A stretch of 5,105 nucleotides of DNA from Thermodesulfatator sp. (GTDB lineage: Bacteria; Desulfobacterota; Thermodesulfobacteria; Thermodesulfobacteriales; Thermodesulfobacteriaceae). Numbering within the stretch: position 1 is the stretch's first letter; each line of letters begins with the position of its first letter. Below the pieces are notes generated by a model. It ran no database searches. It had not been told where the DNA came from and saw only the letters and a program-made list of their open reading frames with translations. The stretch is from positions 1 to 5,105 of the forward strand of contig JALWCD010000012.1 of NCBI GenBank assembly GCA_027036915.1, in the 5' to 3' direction. The position numbers were made by a program, and so were the translations under genes. Positions 5,027 through 5,105 of the stretch are shown here, piece by piece.

Positions 5027-5105
5027 TTGCTGGCTGTAGTCTTCCCCGGCCAAGGGTCCCAGTACGTGGGGATGGGGAAGGGCCTGTGGGAGGCCTTTCC
5101 CCATC
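5027..5105 (+). CDS. fabD: Malonyl-CoA:ACP transacylase, N-terminus (partial, runs off the window)
   Basis: Seen: directly after the TAG of the GcvH-like gene, TTG at 5027 opens a frame to the window edge reading MLAVVFPGQGSQYVGMGKGL and on to FPH (26 codons). The pattern xFxFPGQGSQxVGMGxxL is the hallmark start of FabD, which moves malonyl groups from CoA to acyl carrier protein for fatty acid synthesis. The catalytic GHSxG serine lies beyond the window. GAGGAGG ends five bases before the TTG and is itself part of the Glu-codon tail of the preceding gene, so the two are translationally coupled. An acyltransferase domain of a larger synthase begins the same way and cannot be fully excluded from 26 residues. 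Confidence 0.85.
   Translation, partial: MLAVVFPGQGSQYVGMGKGLWEAFPH

Noticed and set aside
1..5105. tRNA, rRNA, CRISPR array, insertion sequence or attachment site
   Set aside because: No cloverleaf-like segment, regularly spaced repeat, transposase motif or terminal inverted repeat was seen on either strand.

Overview
The window is a compact, GC-rich bacterial segment with short intergenic gaps, GTG/TTG starts and many start/stop overlaps. The gene set is a paired small-protein YeeE/YedE sulfur transporter, a class 1B dihydroorotate dehydrogenase, a YbgF/CpoB-like lipoprotein and a FabD start. It fits an anaerobic or thermophilic Gram-negative, most likely a sulfur-metabolising Thermodesulfobacteriota-type organism. 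That placement is inference from gene content and protein style; no marker gene is present.

Layout. Positions 1-4423 are read leftward (minus strand). The first minus gene, 4423-3668, encodes an unrecognised secreted protein of 251 aa with a CxC-Pro motif. It is followed by a 103-bp gap holding two abutting hairpins. A tightly packed run of six minus-strand genes follows: a YeeE half with the GGCPSGHG motif (3564-3037), a second YeeE half with the GYCPGT motif (3033-2509), pyrK (2512-1745), pyrD (1761-910), a YbgF/CpoB-like lipoprotein (900-79) and the start of a further exported protein (77 to beyond 1). Gaps or overlaps between these six are -17 to +9 bp, so co-transcription and translational coupling are likely. 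Positions 4424-4582 form a divergent promoter region with a small palindrome. On the plus strand, a GcvH-family protein (4583-5026) is followed without any gap by the first 26 codons of fabD (5027 to beyond 5105).

How the genes work together. PyrK (FAD, 2Fe-2S) and PyrD (FMN) form the NAD-dependent dihydroorotate dehydrogenase of pyrimidine synthesis. The two YeeE halves probably form a membrane route for thiosulfate or a related sulfur species, and the secreted protein just upstream may belong to that function. The YbgF-like lipoprotein and the following exported protein look like envelope functions riding on the same transcript.

Main points of interest. The GcvH-like protein has Arg64 exactly where H-proteins carry the lipoylated lysine, plus a very acidic tail, and it sits directly against fabD. 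The secreted CGCP protein lies beside the YeeE pair. The leader between them has two hairpins, one terminator-like. pyrD most likely starts at TTG 1761, 13 codons inside the longest open frame.
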